A stretch of DNA of 64,000 bases, taken from positions 2,466,001 to 2,530,000 of the forward strand of contig NC_007964.1 of the NCBI RefSeq assembly GCF_000013885.1, in the 5' to 3' direction. Below are positions 31,075 to 40,048 of the stretch, piece by piece. How positions within the stretch are numbered: the stretch's first letter is position 1; each line of letters opens with the position of its first letter. The position numbers and the translations under genes were made by a program. The notes under the pieces were generated by a model. It had not been told where the DNA came from. It searched no databases and saw nothing but the letters and a program-made list of their open reading frames with translations. The DNA comes from Nitrobacter hamburgensis X14. Its GTDB lineage: Bacteria > Pseudomonadota > Alphaproteobacteria > Rhizobiales > Xanthobacteraceae.

Positions 31075-31253
31075 ATGCATCTAGCCAGATGCGTGGGCGG
31101 ACGATCGCCGTTCGCATTCCGCATCCATGCGGGTGGCTCGCGAGCGACTGTATTCCGCAACGCGAAGATCGCGCTCGGCCTCGCCCTGATTGTGTCTCGT
31201 TGCTCGCGCCCGTGCTCGACATGAAACGGGACGCAAATGTTAGAATCGGACCA

Positions 31254-31652
31254 CTAGCGCCTGACAACCTCGCCGTCTTCCTTGGTGAAGGAAGCGGCAG
31301 GACGATCGAGCAGCTCGAGCACCGTCTCAGACGGACGGCAAATCCGCGTGCCTTTCGGCGTTTCCACGATCGGGCGTTGAACCAGGATCGGGTGCGCCAG
31401 CATGAAATCGAGAAGCTGGTCGTCGGTCCATTTGGGATTGCCGAGGTCGAGTTCGGCATAGGGCGTGCCCTTCTCCCGCAGCAGCGCGCGGATGGGAATC
31501 CCCATGGCGTCAGCGAGCGCGCGAAGCCGCACACGGTCTGGCGGATGCTTGAGGTATTCGACGATCACCGGCTCTTCGCCACTCTGCCGGATCATCGCCA
31601 GCGTGTTGCGGGAGGTGCCGCAGGATGGGTTGTGATAGATCGTCACGGTCAT
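31254..31652 (-). CDS. arsC: Arsenate reductase, glutaredoxin-coupled type
   Basis: A 132-residue ArsC that reduces arsenate to arsenite using glutathione and glutaredoxin. The catalytic cysteine is in IYHNPSCGTSRNTLAMI at residue 11 and conserved arginines lie in LLREKGTPYAELDL and VQRPIVETPKGTRICRP. Length matches the 130-140 residue family. The ATG overlaps the aqpS stop (ATGA), so arsC is translated with aqpS from the arsR-proximal promoter. Confidence 0.95.
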   Translation of the reverse strand: MTVTIYHNPSCGTSRNTLAMIRQSGEEPVIVEYLKHPPDRVRLRALADAMGIPIRALLREKGTPYAELDLGNPKWTDDQLLDFMLAHPILVQRPIVETPKGTRICRPSETVLELLDRPAASFTKEDGEVVRR

Positions 31653-32347
31653 GGCTGAACCTCCTTGCTGATGGGAGCCGCGCGGTTAACCTCGCGCAGC
31701 AGCCAACCAATAACAATCACGCTGATGATAGCCCCACAAAGTTCGGCAGTGATAAAACCTGGAAGGTCCCGCGGACGAATTCCGGAAAACGTGTTCGTCA
31801 GCGAACGCGCCACCGCGACGGCCGGATTGGCAAACGATGTCGACGCCGTAAACCAGTACGCGGCCGTGATATAGAGACCAACCAGCCACGGCACGGAGCC
31901 GCGCTCAAAACGAAGTCCCGCAAGGATCGTTGCGATCAATCCAAACGACGCGACGGCCTCAGCGAACCATTGCCCGCCGCCGGTCCGGATTTTCATCGAT
32001 TCATTCAGAAGCGGCAGCCCGAACATCAGATGAGCGATCATCGTGCCGACAATGCCGCCGACAATCTGGACGATGGCATACATCAGCGCATCGTTCGTCG
32101 AAAGCTCGCGCTTAAACCAGAAAACCAGCGTTACGGCGGGATTGAAATGCGCGCCGGAGATCGGGCCGAACACGGTAATCAGAACAACGAGGATTGCGCC
32201 GGTGGAAATGGTATTGCCGAGCAACGCCAGCGCCGCATCCTTCGTAAGCCCCTCCGCCATGATGCCAGAGCCGACCACGGTCGCAACCAGAAGCGCGGTC
32301 CCGAGCGCTTCAGCCGCCAACCTGCGCTGCAGATCAAACTCAGGCAT
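31649..32347 (-). CDS. aqpS: Aquaglyceroporin of the ars operon (AqpS type)
   Basis: A 232-residue MIP-family channel with six helices and two NPA boxes, HFNPAVTLVFW and SFANPAVAVARSLT, so the pore is complete. In Sinorhizobium, AqpS in the arsR-aqpS-arsC-arsH operon lets arsenite leave the cell down its gradient after ArsC reduces arsenate; no ArsB or ACR3 pump is in this window. The start at 32347 overlaps the arsI remnant, and the stop overlaps arsC by four bases. Confidence 0.9.
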   Translation of the reverse strand: MPEFDLQRRLAAEALGTALLVATVVGSGIMAEGLTKDAALALLGNTISTGAILVVLITVFGPISGAHFNPAVTLVFWFKRELSTNDALMYAIVQIVGGIVGTMIAHLMFGLPLLNESMKIRTGGGQWFAEAVASFGLIATILAGLRFERGSVPWLVGLYITAAYWFTASTSFANPAVAVARSLTNTFSGIRPRDLPGFITAELCGAIISVIVIGWLLREVNRAAPISKEVQP

Positions 32348-32490
32348 CAGGACGTGCAGCAGGCCGAAGCCGCGGCAGGATTTTGGCGTAATCCGGCTTG
32401 ATCACAGCCGGTTTCGCCGCGAACGAGGCGGAATAGAAGCCAACCGATCGCGTGATAACCTCGACCGCGACGTGAGCGTGCAAACGTCAT
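32340..32490 (-). pseudogene. arsI: Remnant of an arsI/cadI-type dioxygenase-family gene
   Basis: Between arsR and aqpS the minus strand encodes, in one frame, HAHVAVEVITRSVGFYSASF and then AAKPAVIKPDYAKILPRL, closely resembling the N-terminus of ArsI/CadI proteins (typically HVHVAVEDLDRSIRFYSALF...VKPDYAKWML). The ATG at 32490 is out of frame with this block by two bases, and similarity stops after about 33 residues. The other frame ends AAASACCTS, reminiscent of the cysteine-pair C-terminus of the family. It looks like an internal deletion plus a frameshift. ArsI normally cleaves methyl-arsenicals. Confidence 0.65.
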
Positions 32491-32502
32491 GGACATATCC
32501 CT

Positions 32503-32850
32503 TCAGGTCGAAACTTTGGCACGCCTGCCGCGCTTGCTTGTCGCCGCGGGCGCGCACAAATCGGCGCGACCGCCGCAGCAATCTTCGAGCAGGAACTGAA
32601 CCACGCCGCCAAAACGCTTAAGGTCAGCGCGATAGACGATCGAGCGGCTGAAACGCTGCGCCGAAACCAGTCCGGCACGGGACAGAACCGCAAGATGCGA
32701 CGACATCGTGTTTTGCGGCACGGCAACAGCTTTCGCGATATCGCCTGCTGCAAGACCCTTCGGCTCATGCTTCACCAGAAGCCTGAAGACATCCAGCCGG
32801 GTCGATTGGGCGAGCGCCGCGAGCGCCAGGATAATGGCTTCGGATTCCAT
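32503..32850 (-). CDS. arsR: ArsR-family arsenite-responsive repressor
   Basis: A 115-residue winged-helix repressor. The DNA-binding part is AGDIAKAVAVPQNTMSSHLAVLSRAGLV followed by the wing RFSRSIVYRADL. Near the C-terminus LEDCCGGRADLCAP provides a cysteine pair and a third cysteine, similar to ArsR proteins that sense arsenite with C-terminal cysteines. The start at 32850 (MESEAII) places the ATG directly downstream of the palindromic operator; an in-frame ATG at 32874 would put the operator inside the gene. It heads the arsR-aqpS-arsC cluster. Confidence 0.88.
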   Translation of the reverse strand: MESEAIILALAALAQSTRLDVFRLLVKHEPKGLAAGDIAKAVAVPQNTMSSHLAVLSRAGLVSAQRFSRSIVYRADLKRFGGVVQFLLEDCCGGRADLCAPAATSKRGRRAKVST

Positions 32851-32851
32851 G

Positions 32852-32869
32852 TATCGAGAATTATCGATA
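32852..32869. promoter_or_regulatory. arsR: ArsR operator palindrome
   Basis: The near-perfect inverted repeat TATCGAGAATTATCGATA lies immediately upstream of the arsR start. ArsR-family proteins bind imperfect dyads of this size over their own promoters, so autoregulation is likely. Confidence 0.65.
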
Positions 32870-33043
32870 TACAACCCGTTGTCAAGCCGCCCCGCCGTCG
32901 TCCATGCGCACGCAGGGACCCATAATCCCTGCAGGTTGACGTGACGGTGCGGACCACCGGAGTGCGGATGTCACGACGTTTGCACCTCGATGGCGAGGGC
33001 GCGGCGCAATGGTTTCCGCGCGGGCGTGCATCTTGAAATGAAA

Positions 33044-35293
33044 TTAAATGGTGCGACCGAACCTGTTCGACTTCGGCAGGCCGTGCGCGAGGCGTCCGGC
33101 GTCGGCGCGGTTGCCGCGCCAGTCGGACAAGTCCTTCCAGCGCAGGCCCTGCTCGCGGCCTGCAGAGTCCTTCCACGTTAATCCGGCCTTCGAATCGAAC
33201 ACGGCGACGTCGGATAGACCTGCGTCCTTGTACTTCTGCAGCCGTACGCCGCGGCCGCGCGCCATCTCCGGCACCTGATCGAGCGGGAAGATCACCATCT
33301 TGTGGTTGGTGCCGATGACGGCGACCTGATCGCCCGCGACCGTCACAATCGCCTTGGCCTCGTTCGGCATCTCGACATTGAGTACCTGCTTGCCCTTGCG
33401 GGTGGTGCCGACGCAATCGTCCTCATTGACGATGAAGCCCTGCCCCTCGTGGCTCGCGATCAGGAACTTGCGGCCGCCGGTGTTGACGAACAGCGACACG
33501 ATCGCAGCGTCCTGCTCCATGTCGATAAACAGACGGATCGGCTCGCCGTGGCCGCGCCCGCCCGGCAGCTTTGCGACGTCGAGCGAATAGAATTTGCCGT
33601 TGGTGGCGAACAGCAGCAGCTTTGACGTGGTTTCGGCGAAGAACGCAAAACCGAGCTTGTCGTTGGTCTTGAAGGACAGGCTCGACAGGTCTTCGACGTG
33701 GCCTTTCAGCGTCCGCACCCAGCCCTTGTCGGATAACACGACCGTGACCGGCTCGCGCTCGACCAGCGACTCTTCCAGCGCGGCGAGATCGTGCTCCGGC
33801 GCATCGGCGAAGACGGTGCGGCGCTTGCCGAGCGGTGTCTTGGGACCGAACATGTCGCGCACGGTGCGCACCTGCTCGGCGACTTTCTCCCACTGCCTGG
33901 CTTCGGAGCCCAGCACGGCATTGATGCCCTTGAGTTCCGCCCGAAGGTTCTTGTCCTCGGTGCGAATTTCCATCTCCTCGAGCTTACGCAAGGAGCGCAG
34001 GCGCATGTTGAGGATGGCCTCGGCCTGAACCTCGGTCAGCTTGAATGCCTTCATCAAGGCCGGCTTCGGCTCGTCCTCGGTGCGGATGATTTTGATGACC
34101 TTGTCGATGTTCAGATACGCGATCAGGTAGCCGCCCAGCACCTCCAGCCGATGTTCGATCTGCGCCTTGCGATAGGCCGAACGGCGCAACAGCACGTCGC
34201 GCAGATGGTCGAGCCACTCGCGAAGGCATTCCGCGAGGCCGACGACCTTCGGAATCTTGCCCTTGATGAGCACGTTGAGGTTGAGCGAAATGCGGCTCTC
34301 AAGCTCGGTGAGTTTGAACAGCGATTCCATCACCAGTTCGGGATCGACGTTGCGCGACTTCGGCTCGATGACGACGCGGATATCTTCTGCCGACTCGTCC
34401 CTGATGTCCCCGACCAACGGCAGCTTCTTCTCGTTGAGCAGTTCGGCGATCTTCTCGATCAGCCGCGACTTCTGCACCAGCCAGGGGATTTCGGTGACCA
34501 CGATCACCCAGGTGCCGCGCGCGCCTTCTTCCTGATTCCACTTGGCGCGGGTGCGGAACGCGCCCCGCCCGGTCATGTAGGCCTCAGTGATACTTTCCTT
34601 GGAGTCGATGATGATGCCGCCGGTTGGAAAGTCCGGCCCCTTGACCCACCTCAGGAGCGATTTCGACGTCGCGTCCGGCTTGTCGATCAGATGCAGCGCG
34701 GCGTCGCAGAGTTCGGCGGCGTTGTGCGGCGGAATAGCGGTGGCCATGCCGACCGCAATACCCTGCGCACCGTTGGCGAGCAGGTTCGGAAAGCCGCCCG
34801 GCAGCACCACCGGCTCGCGGGTCTGGCCGTCGTAGTTGGGACGAAACTCGACGGCATCCTCGTCGATGCCTTCGAGCAGCAGCCGCGCGACATCGGTCAT
34901 GCGCGCTTCGGTGTAGCGGTAGGCGGCGGGATTATCGCCGTCGATATTGCCGAAGTTGCCCTGGCCGTCGACCAGCGGATAACGCGAGGCGAAATCCTGC
35001 GCGAGCCGCACCATGGCATCGTAGATCGCCTGGTCGCCGTGGGGATGGAACGAGCCCATGACGTCACCGACGATTTTGGCCGACTTCTTGAAGGCCGAAC
35101 CGGGGTCGAGCCGTAGCAGCCGCATACCGTAAAGGATGCGCCGATGTACCGGCTTCAGGCCGTCGCGGGCATCCGGCAGCGCGCGGTGCATGATGGTGGA
35201 TAGCGCGTAGGCGAGATAGCGCTCTTCCAGCGCATCCCGAAGCTGCACGTCGTGAATTTCGGCCGGCTCCGCCGGAATCAAGCGCTTTCCCAT
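33044..35293 (-). CDS. parC: DNA topoisomerase IV subunit A
   Basis: A 749-residue type IIA topoisomerase subunit that decatenates daughter chromosomes. The active-site tyrosine lies in [16 protein letters not shown]. The breakage-reunion domain opening [20 protein letters not shown] and the helix [20 protein letters not shown] are characteristic; the position equivalent to Ser80 of E. coli ParC is Gln. The C-terminal half carries beta-pinwheel repeats rather than the GyrA box, supporting ParC over GyrA. It ends a long minus-strand block after recO. Confidence 0.95.
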   Translation of the reverse strand: MGKRLIPAEPAEIHDVQLRDALEERYLAYALSTIMHRALPDARDGLKPVHRRILYGMRLLRLDPGSAFKKSAKIVGDVMGSFHPHGDQAIYDAMVRLAQDFASRYPLVDGQGNFGNIDGDNPAAYRYTEARMTDVARLLLEGIDEDAVEFRPNYDGQTREPVVLPGGFPNLLANGAQGIAVGMATAIPPHNAAELCDAALHLIDKPDATSKSLLRWVKGPDFPTGGIIIDSKESITEAYMTGRGAFRTRAKWNQEEGARGTWVIVVTEIPWLVQKSRLIEKIAELLNEKKLPLVGDIRDESAEDIRVVIEPKSRNVDPELVMESLFKLTELESRISLNLNVLIKGKIPKVVGLAECLREWLDHLRDVLLRRSAYRKAQIEHRLEVLGGYLIAYLNIDKVIKIIRTEDEPKPALMKAFKLTEVQAEAILNMRLRSLRKLEEMEIRTEDKNLRAELKGINAVLGSEARQWEKVAEQVRTVRDMFGPKTPLGKRRTVFADAPEHDLAALEESLVEREPVTVVLSDKGWVRTLKGHVEDLSSLSFKTNDKLGFAFFAETTSKLLLFATNGKFYSLDVAKLPGGRGHGEPIRLFIDMEQDAAIVSLFVNTGGRKFLIASHEGQGFIVNEDDCVGTTRKGKQVLNVEMPNEAKAIVTVAGDQVAVIGTNHKMVIFPLDQVPEMARGRGVRLQKYKDAGLSDVAVFDSKAGLTWKDSAGREQGLRWKDLSDWRGNRADAGRLAHGLPKSNRFGRTI

Positions 35294-35518
35294 GGCGTGG
35301 GGTTAACGCCTGCGGAGTGCGGCGACAAGGCGCGAATCAGGTCGGTATCGCCATCCACGGCCAAGCTGATGGTCCATCCGCCAACGGGTCCGGCTTCGCC
35401 GGCCCGATGACAGGCTCCGGCGGATGATCCAGTACGCCTCAACATTGGATCAATATCGCGAAGGTAACGCTTTACTGGATGCCCCGCCTCCGCGGGGCAT
35501 GACGGCTTGGATCGTATC
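35294..35518. repeat. Intergenic region with palindromic repeats between recO and parC
   Basis: It contains the arms GGATGATCCAGTACGCC and TACTGGATGCCCCGCCTCCG with the hairpin CCCCGCCTCCGCGGGG, forms I recognise as common intergenic palindromes in Bradyrhizobium relatives. No gene is supported; the hairpin may end recO transcription. Confidence 0.55.
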
Positions 35519-36280
35519 CTATCCGGAAATCGCCGCTGCGCTCGCCCGCGCCTGATGCTTCACAACTGCGTTGATGAACCCGGCGCGCGCATCAGAATGT
35601 CCTTGCCCCCGCGGCTCCAGCACGTGGCGCAGCAGGAACCGGCCTGTCAGTTCGAATCCATCCAGCAAGTCCTGATCCGACCAGCCGCTTTGTTCTTCGT
35701 CAGCCTCGCGCAGAAACGGTGGCAGCCGCAGCAGCCGGTCGCGCCACGGCTCGCCGGCCTGCCGCGACACCGCCCCGCCCGATTTCGGTGAGACGTAGAT
35801 CAGTTCGGTGGTGGTACCAGTCGCCACACACGTCGATAGATCGAGGCCGAAACCGAGTTCGGTCAGCATCGCCAGTTCGAACCGGATCAGATGGATCGCC
35901 GCCTCGCCCGCCGTGTCGAAATCGTCCAGCGTCCGTTCCAGCCTCTCGAAAATGCCGTCATGCGGATCGCGCTCGGGCAACAGCCGCGCCAGCGACGCCA
36001 GGTGGGTCACGCCATAGGTCGCATGGGATGCACCGAGCAGGTTGGCGGCTCGCATCCGGGTGCCTTCCAGCGCATAGGCGCCGAGATGTTCGTCGAGCCG
36101 CGCGCGCCACAGCGCGCTGACCGAATTTCCGGGCTGCAACAGCGGGCGCATCCGCGATCCCGCCCCTCCGCGCACAAGGCCGAGATGGCGGCCGTGGCCG
36201 CGCGTCAGCAGTTCGACGATGGCTGAGGATTCGCCATGCCGCCGCACCCCGAGCACGATGCCATCGTCGGTCCATTCCAT
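35519..36280 (-). CDS. recO: DNA repair protein RecO
   Basis: A 253-residue recombination mediator that, with RecR, loads RecA on SSB-coated DNA. The N-terminal OB-fold starts [20 protein letters not shown], followed by the helical domain ([25 protein letters not shown]) where a zinc-finger-like cysteine pattern is largely lost, as in most alphaproteobacterial RecO. It sits between era and parC in the conserved era-recO-parC order. Confidence 0.93.
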   Translation of the reverse strand: MEWTDDGIVLGVRRHGESSAIVELLTRGHGRHLGLVRGGAGSRMRPLLQPGNSVSALWRARLDEHLGAYALEGTRMRAANLLGASHATYGVTHLASLARLLPERDPHDGIFERLERTLDDFDTAGEAAIHLIRFELAMLTELGFGLDLSTCVATGTTTELIYVSPKSGGAVSRQAGEPWRDRLLRLPPFLREADEEQSGWSDQDLLDGFELTGRFLLRHVLEPRGQGHSDARAGFINAVVKHQARASAAAISG

Positions 36281-36323
36281 CGCGTCAGCTTATAATATCG
36301 CGCGGCGTTTCGCAGCCATCCGA

Positions 36324-36701
36324 TCAGACGGAGTTGAACCAGTCTTTCGCGTCATCCGTGAATGACAAATAAATCCCGGCCCCGGCCAGAACGGTCGAAA
36401 ACAGGTCGACCACCGACGCCAGCCTCAACCCGCTGCTCAATGAATCGAGCAGCGAAAGCGCGGAAAGCCCGAGTGCAGCGACCAGGATCCATCGCGCCCA
36501 GCTCTTCCTGTGTCGTGCCGCGAGCCAGACCAGAAGCAGGAAAAACATCAACACGACAACGACGAACATATCGGCGCTCACCGCAGCCGTCTCGTCGATT
36601 TCAGTCGACGGGCGTTCGATGAACGCAGCCGACAACGTATCGATCAGCAGCGACAGATACAGCAGGACCTCGAACCACAGCACGTTTCTCGGAATCGTCA
36701 T
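36324..36701 (-). CDS. Hypothetical four-helix membrane protein
   Basis: A 125-residue integral membrane protein from ATG 36701. Four hydrophobic stretches are clear: VLWFEVLLYLSLLIDTLSAAF, FVVVVLMFFLLLVWLAA, WILVAALGLSALSLLDS and VVDLFSTVLAGAGIYLSF. An acidic loop (ERPSTEIDETA) separates the first two. No family is recognised. It lies between era and recO on the same strand, 13 bp from the era stop, so it is probably cotranscribed with the block. Confidence 0.65.
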   Translation of the reverse strand: MTIPRNVLWFEVLLYLSLLIDTLSAAFIERPSTEIDETAAVSADMFVVVVLMFFLLLVWLAARHRKSWARWILVAALGLSALSLLDSLSSGLRLASVVDLFSTVLAGAGIYLSFTDDAKDWFNSV

Positions 36702-36714
36702 GGCGTCCGCCGGC

Positions 36715-37632
36715 CTATTTTTTGGGAAATTCCAGTCCCATTTCGCGATAACGGTTCGGGTCGTCGCCCCAGTTCTCACGCACCTTCACGAACAGGAACA
36801 GATGCACCGGCTGGCCAAGGATCTCGCCGATCTCCTTGCGGGAGTCGGCGCCGATCGCCTTGATGGTCGCGCCATTCTTGCCCAGCACGATCTTACGCTG
36901 GCTGTCGCGCTCCACAAAGATGGTCTGCTCGATGCGAACCGACTTGTCGTTGCGCTCGGTCCAGGTGTCGGTCTCGACGGTGGATTGATACGGCAATTCC
37001 TGATGCAGATGGCGATAGATTTTCTCGCGGGTGATTTCGGCAGCGAGATGACGCAGCGGCGCGTCCGACATCTGGTCTTCCGGGTAGTGAAACGGCCCTT
37101 CCGGCACGCGCTCGGCCAGCGCGCGGCGCAGATCATCGACGCCGTCACCCGACAGCGCCGACACCATGAACGTATCCTCGAAGGCCATGCGCCCGTTGGC
37201 CGCGCTGGCCAGCGCCAGCAGTTTTTCGCGGGGCACGAGATCGATCTTGTTCAGCACCAGAATTTTCGGATGCGCAACGCCTGCGAGTTTCGTCAGGATG
37301 ACGTCGGCCTCGTCATCGACCCCCGCACGTGCGTCGAGTAGCGCGCAGACGAGATCGGCGTCGTGGGCCCCGCTCCACGCGGTCGAAACCATCGCGCGGT
37401 CGAGCCGCCGCTTCGGCGCGAAGATGCCGGGCGTATCGACCAAAATGATCTGGGCATTGTTCTCGACGACGATGCCGCGGATCAGCGCACGGGTGGTCTG
37501 CACCTTGCGCGAGACGATGGTGACTTTCGAGCCGACCAGCGCATTGACCAGGGTGGACTTGCCGACGTTCGGCGCCCCGATCAACGCAACGAAACCGCAT
37601 CGCGTGGCAGCAGTCGCGCCGGTCTCGCTCAC
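36715..37632 (-). CDS. era: GTPase Era
   Basis: A 305-residue GTPase required for 30S ribosome maturation. G1 ALIGAPNVGKSTLVNALVG, G3 VDTPGIF and G4 NKIDLV are present, and the C-terminal KH domain has IVLGKNGATIKAIGADSRKEI, which binds the 3' end of 16S rRNA. It overlaps the rnc stop by four bases, the usual rnc-era coupling. Confidence 0.97.
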   Translation of the reverse strand: MSETGATAATRCGFVALIGAPNVGKSTLVNALVGSKVTIVSRKVQTTRALIRGIVVENNAQIILVDTPGIFAPKRRLDRAMVSTAWSGAHDADLVCALLDARAGVDDEADVILTKLAGVAHPKILVLNKIDLVPREKLLALASAANGRMAFEDTFMVSALSGDGVDDLRRALAERVPEGPFHYPEDQMSDAPLRHLAAEITREKIYRHLHQELPYQSTVETDTWTERNDKSVRIEQTIFVERDSQRKIVLGKNGATIKAIGADSRKEIGEILGQPVHLFLFVKVRENWGDDPNRYREMGLEFPKK

Positions 37633-38429
37633 TTTACACCTTCACGGGCGATCATGGCGGATGCCGCAGCCTTCTCCGCCGCGCGCTTGCTGCCGCCGAT
37701 GCCCTCCGAGGCCTCCAGCCCCGGCAATTCCACCGCGACGCGGAAACGCGGGTCGTGATGCGGCCCGGTGCGCTCCACTTCGCGGTAAACCGGCGTCGGC
37801 AGGCCCTGGCCCTGCGCCCACTCCTGCAGCACGGTCTTGGGATCGCGCAGCGGCCGCACCGGCTTGCGCATTCGCTCAAGCCAGTTGCGCTCGACGAAGG
37901 CGGCAGCAGCCGCATAGCCGCCATCGAGATAGACCGCGCCGATCACCGCCTCGCAGATGTCCCCGAGCACGGACCTGCGCAGCCGCGCGCCGGCGCCGGC
38001 GCCGACCGCGCCGAGCTTGATGCCATCCTGCAGATCGAGCGATTTGGCGACATCGATACAGGTCTCCTTGCGCACGAGTTCGGCGAGCCGCTTCGACAGT
38101 TCGCCCTCGTCCGCCTTGGGAAAGGCGCGGTAGAGCATGTCGGAGACCACCAGACCGAGCACGTGATCGCCGAGAAATTCGAGACGCTGGTAACTGTCGC
38201 TGCGTCCGCGCGACGACTTCAGCGCCGAGACATGGGTGAAGGCCGTGGTCAGCAGCGACATATCGGCGAACTTGTGGCCCAGCCGCTGTTCGATCGCGGC
38301 CATGATCGCCTTGGTGCTGGTGCGGGCCCGCTTCTTCTTCGGCGCAGGCTCCGCCGGCTCCGTGCCGGACGGCACGATCGCGGCGTCCGAGTCCGGGACC
38401 GGCTTGATGTCAGCCAATTCGTCGATCAT
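37629..38429 (-). CDS. rnc: Ribonuclease III
   Basis: A 266-residue double-strand-specific RNase for rRNA and mRNA processing. The signature RLEFLGDHVLGLVVSDMLY and the second metal-binding block LGDICEAVIGAVYLDGGY are present, and the C-terminal dsRNA-binding domain ends with GGSKRAAEKAAASAMIA. The N-terminus carries a Pro/Lys/Arg-rich extension of about 45 residues. ATG 38429 overlaps the lepB stop (ATGA), which fixes the start over an in-frame upstream codon. Confidence 0.96.
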   Translation of the reverse strand: MIDELADIKPVPDSDAAIVPSGTEPAEPAPKKKRARTSTKAIMAAIEQRLGHKFADMSLLTTAFTHVSALKSSRGRSDSYQRLEFLGDHVLGLVVSDMLYRAFPKADEGELSKRLAELVRKETCIDVAKSLDLQDGIKLGAVGAGAGARLRRSVLGDICEAVIGAVYLDGGYAAAAAFVERNWLERMRKPVRPLRDPKTVLQEWAQGQGLPTPVYREVERTGPHHDPRFRVAVELPGLEASEGIGGSKRAAEKAAASAMIAREGVK

Positions 38430-39184
38430 CGCACAAAGGAGAATATGCGATTCCACCGCACCGCGGTGGGCCAGCGCCAGACCTCCCAGGCATGCCCGCC
38501 CTCCGCGATCGAGAAGAAGATCATCTGCGCCCGTCCGACCAGGTTCTCGAACGGCACATAGCCGACCGCGGAGAGCACGCGGCTGTCGGTCGAGTTGTCG
38601 CGGTTGTCACCCATCATGAAGAAATGGCCCGCCGGCACGACGTAGACGTTGGTATTGTCGTAGAAACCGTTGTCGACACAATCGAGCGTCTTGTAGGTGA
38701 CGCCGTTCGGCAGCGTTTCCCGCCATTGCTTGACCCGCGCCGTCGCATCGGAGCCGCAGGGGTCTTCCCCGACGAAATCCGGCAGCCGTTCGCGCTGCAC
38801 CGGCGTGTCGTTGATGTAGAGCAGCCCCTCCTTCATCTGGATGCGGTCGCCCGGCATCCCGATCACCCGCTTGATGTAGTCGGTGGTGGTGTCCTTCGGC
38901 AGGCGAAACACCACGACATCGCCGCGACTCGGTTCGGAGCCGAAAACACGCCCCGAAAACAGCGGCGGCGAGAACGGGATGGAATAGCGACTGTAGCCAT
39001 ATGAGTATTTCGAAACGAACAGGTAGTCACCGACCAGCAGCGTCGCCTTCATCGATCCCGAGGGGATGTTGAACGGCTGGAACAGGAAGGTTCGGATCAC
39101 CAGCGCGATTAGGAGAGCATGGATGACGACACGGATGGTCTCGCCGACGCCGCTTTCAGTTTTGGTTCCGGATGTCACGCCCAT
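38426..39184 (-). CDS. lepB: Signal peptidase I
   Basis: A 252-residue membrane-bound Ser/Lys protease that removes Sec signal peptides. One N-terminal helix (IRVVIHALLIALVIRTFLF) leads into the catalytic serine motif NIPSGSMKATLLVGD; the catalytic lysine is in PKDTTTDYIKRVIGMPGD. The conserved GDNRDNSTDSR block is near the C-terminus. It is coupled to rnc and lies between acpS and rnc in the conserved order. Confidence 0.96.
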   Translation of the reverse strand: MGVTSGTKTESGVGETIRVVIHALLIALVIRTFLFQPFNIPSGSMKATLLVGDYLFVSKYSYGYSRYSIPFSPPLFSGRVFGSEPSRGDVVVFRLPKDTTTDYIKRVIGMPGDRIQMKEGLLYINDTPVQRERLPDFVGEDPCGSDATARVKQWRETLPNGVTYKTLDCVDNGFYDNTNVYVVPAGHFFMMGDNRDNSTDSRVLSAVGYVPFENLVGRAQMIFFSIAEGGHAWEVWRWPTAVRWNRIFSFVR

Positions 39185-39628
39185 CGCTTCCCTATGTCCG
39201 TCGCCGCCGCCCGGGCGGTGGCAAAGCGTTCAAGGCGAAGCGTGTCCGTTCCGCACAAAACGCAGTCAATTCTGGTGTTGAGACGAATCCGCGCGCAACC
39301 TTCGTGCTGATTCACCTGATGCCCCGATTCCGAACTTCGCATGTCCTTGCAGCACCCCCCTGATGCGAACTTCGGAATCAAGGGACACTAGCAAACTTTA
39401 TGATTTCTGGTGTGGTTTGAGATTCAGAAGTTCGCTTGACCGACTCGCCGAAGTGAATGAAGCAAACTTGCGAATGTTGGTCGGACCACCGGCCCGAAGT
39501 GTCCCTATCCTGCGGCATTTTAGACGGTTGTTTGCGGCTGCGCAATCAACCGCGCTACAGAAACCTTCTAACATTATGATATTGCTTTGATTTTAGTTCC
39601 GACACGATACTGTATCGGAATCAGCCGA
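39185..39628. other. Intergenic region between lepB and acpS with inverted repeats
   Basis: A 444-bp gap that is unusually long for this tightly packed block. It contains the 54-bp hairpin at 39326-39379 and related words (GAAGTTCGCTTGA, CCGAAGTGTCCCT) nearby. It is lower in GC than its surroundings toward acpS. No gene is supported. Confidence 0.6.
39326..39379. repeat. Inverted repeat with 17-bp arms
   Basis: The left arm GATTCCGAACTTCGCAT (39326-39342) and right arm ATGCGAACTTCGGAATC (39363-39379) pair with one mismatch, around a 20-base loop. The right arm continues AAGGGACACTAGC, and CCGAAGTGTCCCT recurs about 115 bp further on. It resembles a dispersed repeat or mobile-element remnant. 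Confidence 0.7.
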
Positions 39629-40048
39629 TCAAAGGTTGCCCGGTGTGACGGCCGAAATTATGACAAAGGCCTGCGCCAGTGGCCAATCGTCGGTGAGGCT
39701 CAGGTCTATCCGCACCTCAAGACCCTGCGGCGTCAGCATTTGCAGCCGCCTCAGCGCCCCGCCCGTGAGGATCATGGAGGGCCGCCCGGACGGCATATTG
39801 ACGACGCCCATGTCCCGCCACCACACGCCATGCCGGATTCCGGTCCCGAGAGCCTTGGAGCAGGCTTCCTTCGCGGCAAACCGCTTTGCGTAGGTCGCCA
39901 CCGCCATCTTCTCGTTGTTGGCGCGGCGCGCGGCCTTCGCCCGCTCGGCGTCCGTGAAGATGCGATTGAGGAACCGGTCGCCGTGACGCTCGATGACCTT
40001 CGCCACCCGGCGGATATCGATCAGGTCGGAGCCGACGCCGATGATCAT
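39629..40048 (-). CDS. acpS: Holo-[acyl-carrier-protein] synthase
   Basis: A 139-residue phosphopantetheinyl transferase that activates acyl carrier protein. The metal-binding motif [14 protein letters not shown] is at the N-terminus and the second motif [18 protein letters not shown] follows at about residues 53-70. Length fits the AcpS family. It overlaps the pdxJ stop by four bases, consistent with the pdxJ-acpS-lepB order in relatives. Confidence 0.95.
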   Translation of the reverse strand: MIIGVGSDLIDIRRVAKVIERHGDRFLNRIFTDAERAKAARRANNEKMAVATYAKRFAAKEACSKALGTGIRHGVWWRDMGVVNMPSGRPSMILTGGALRRLQMLTPQGLEVRIDLSLTDDWPLAQAFVIISAVTPGNL

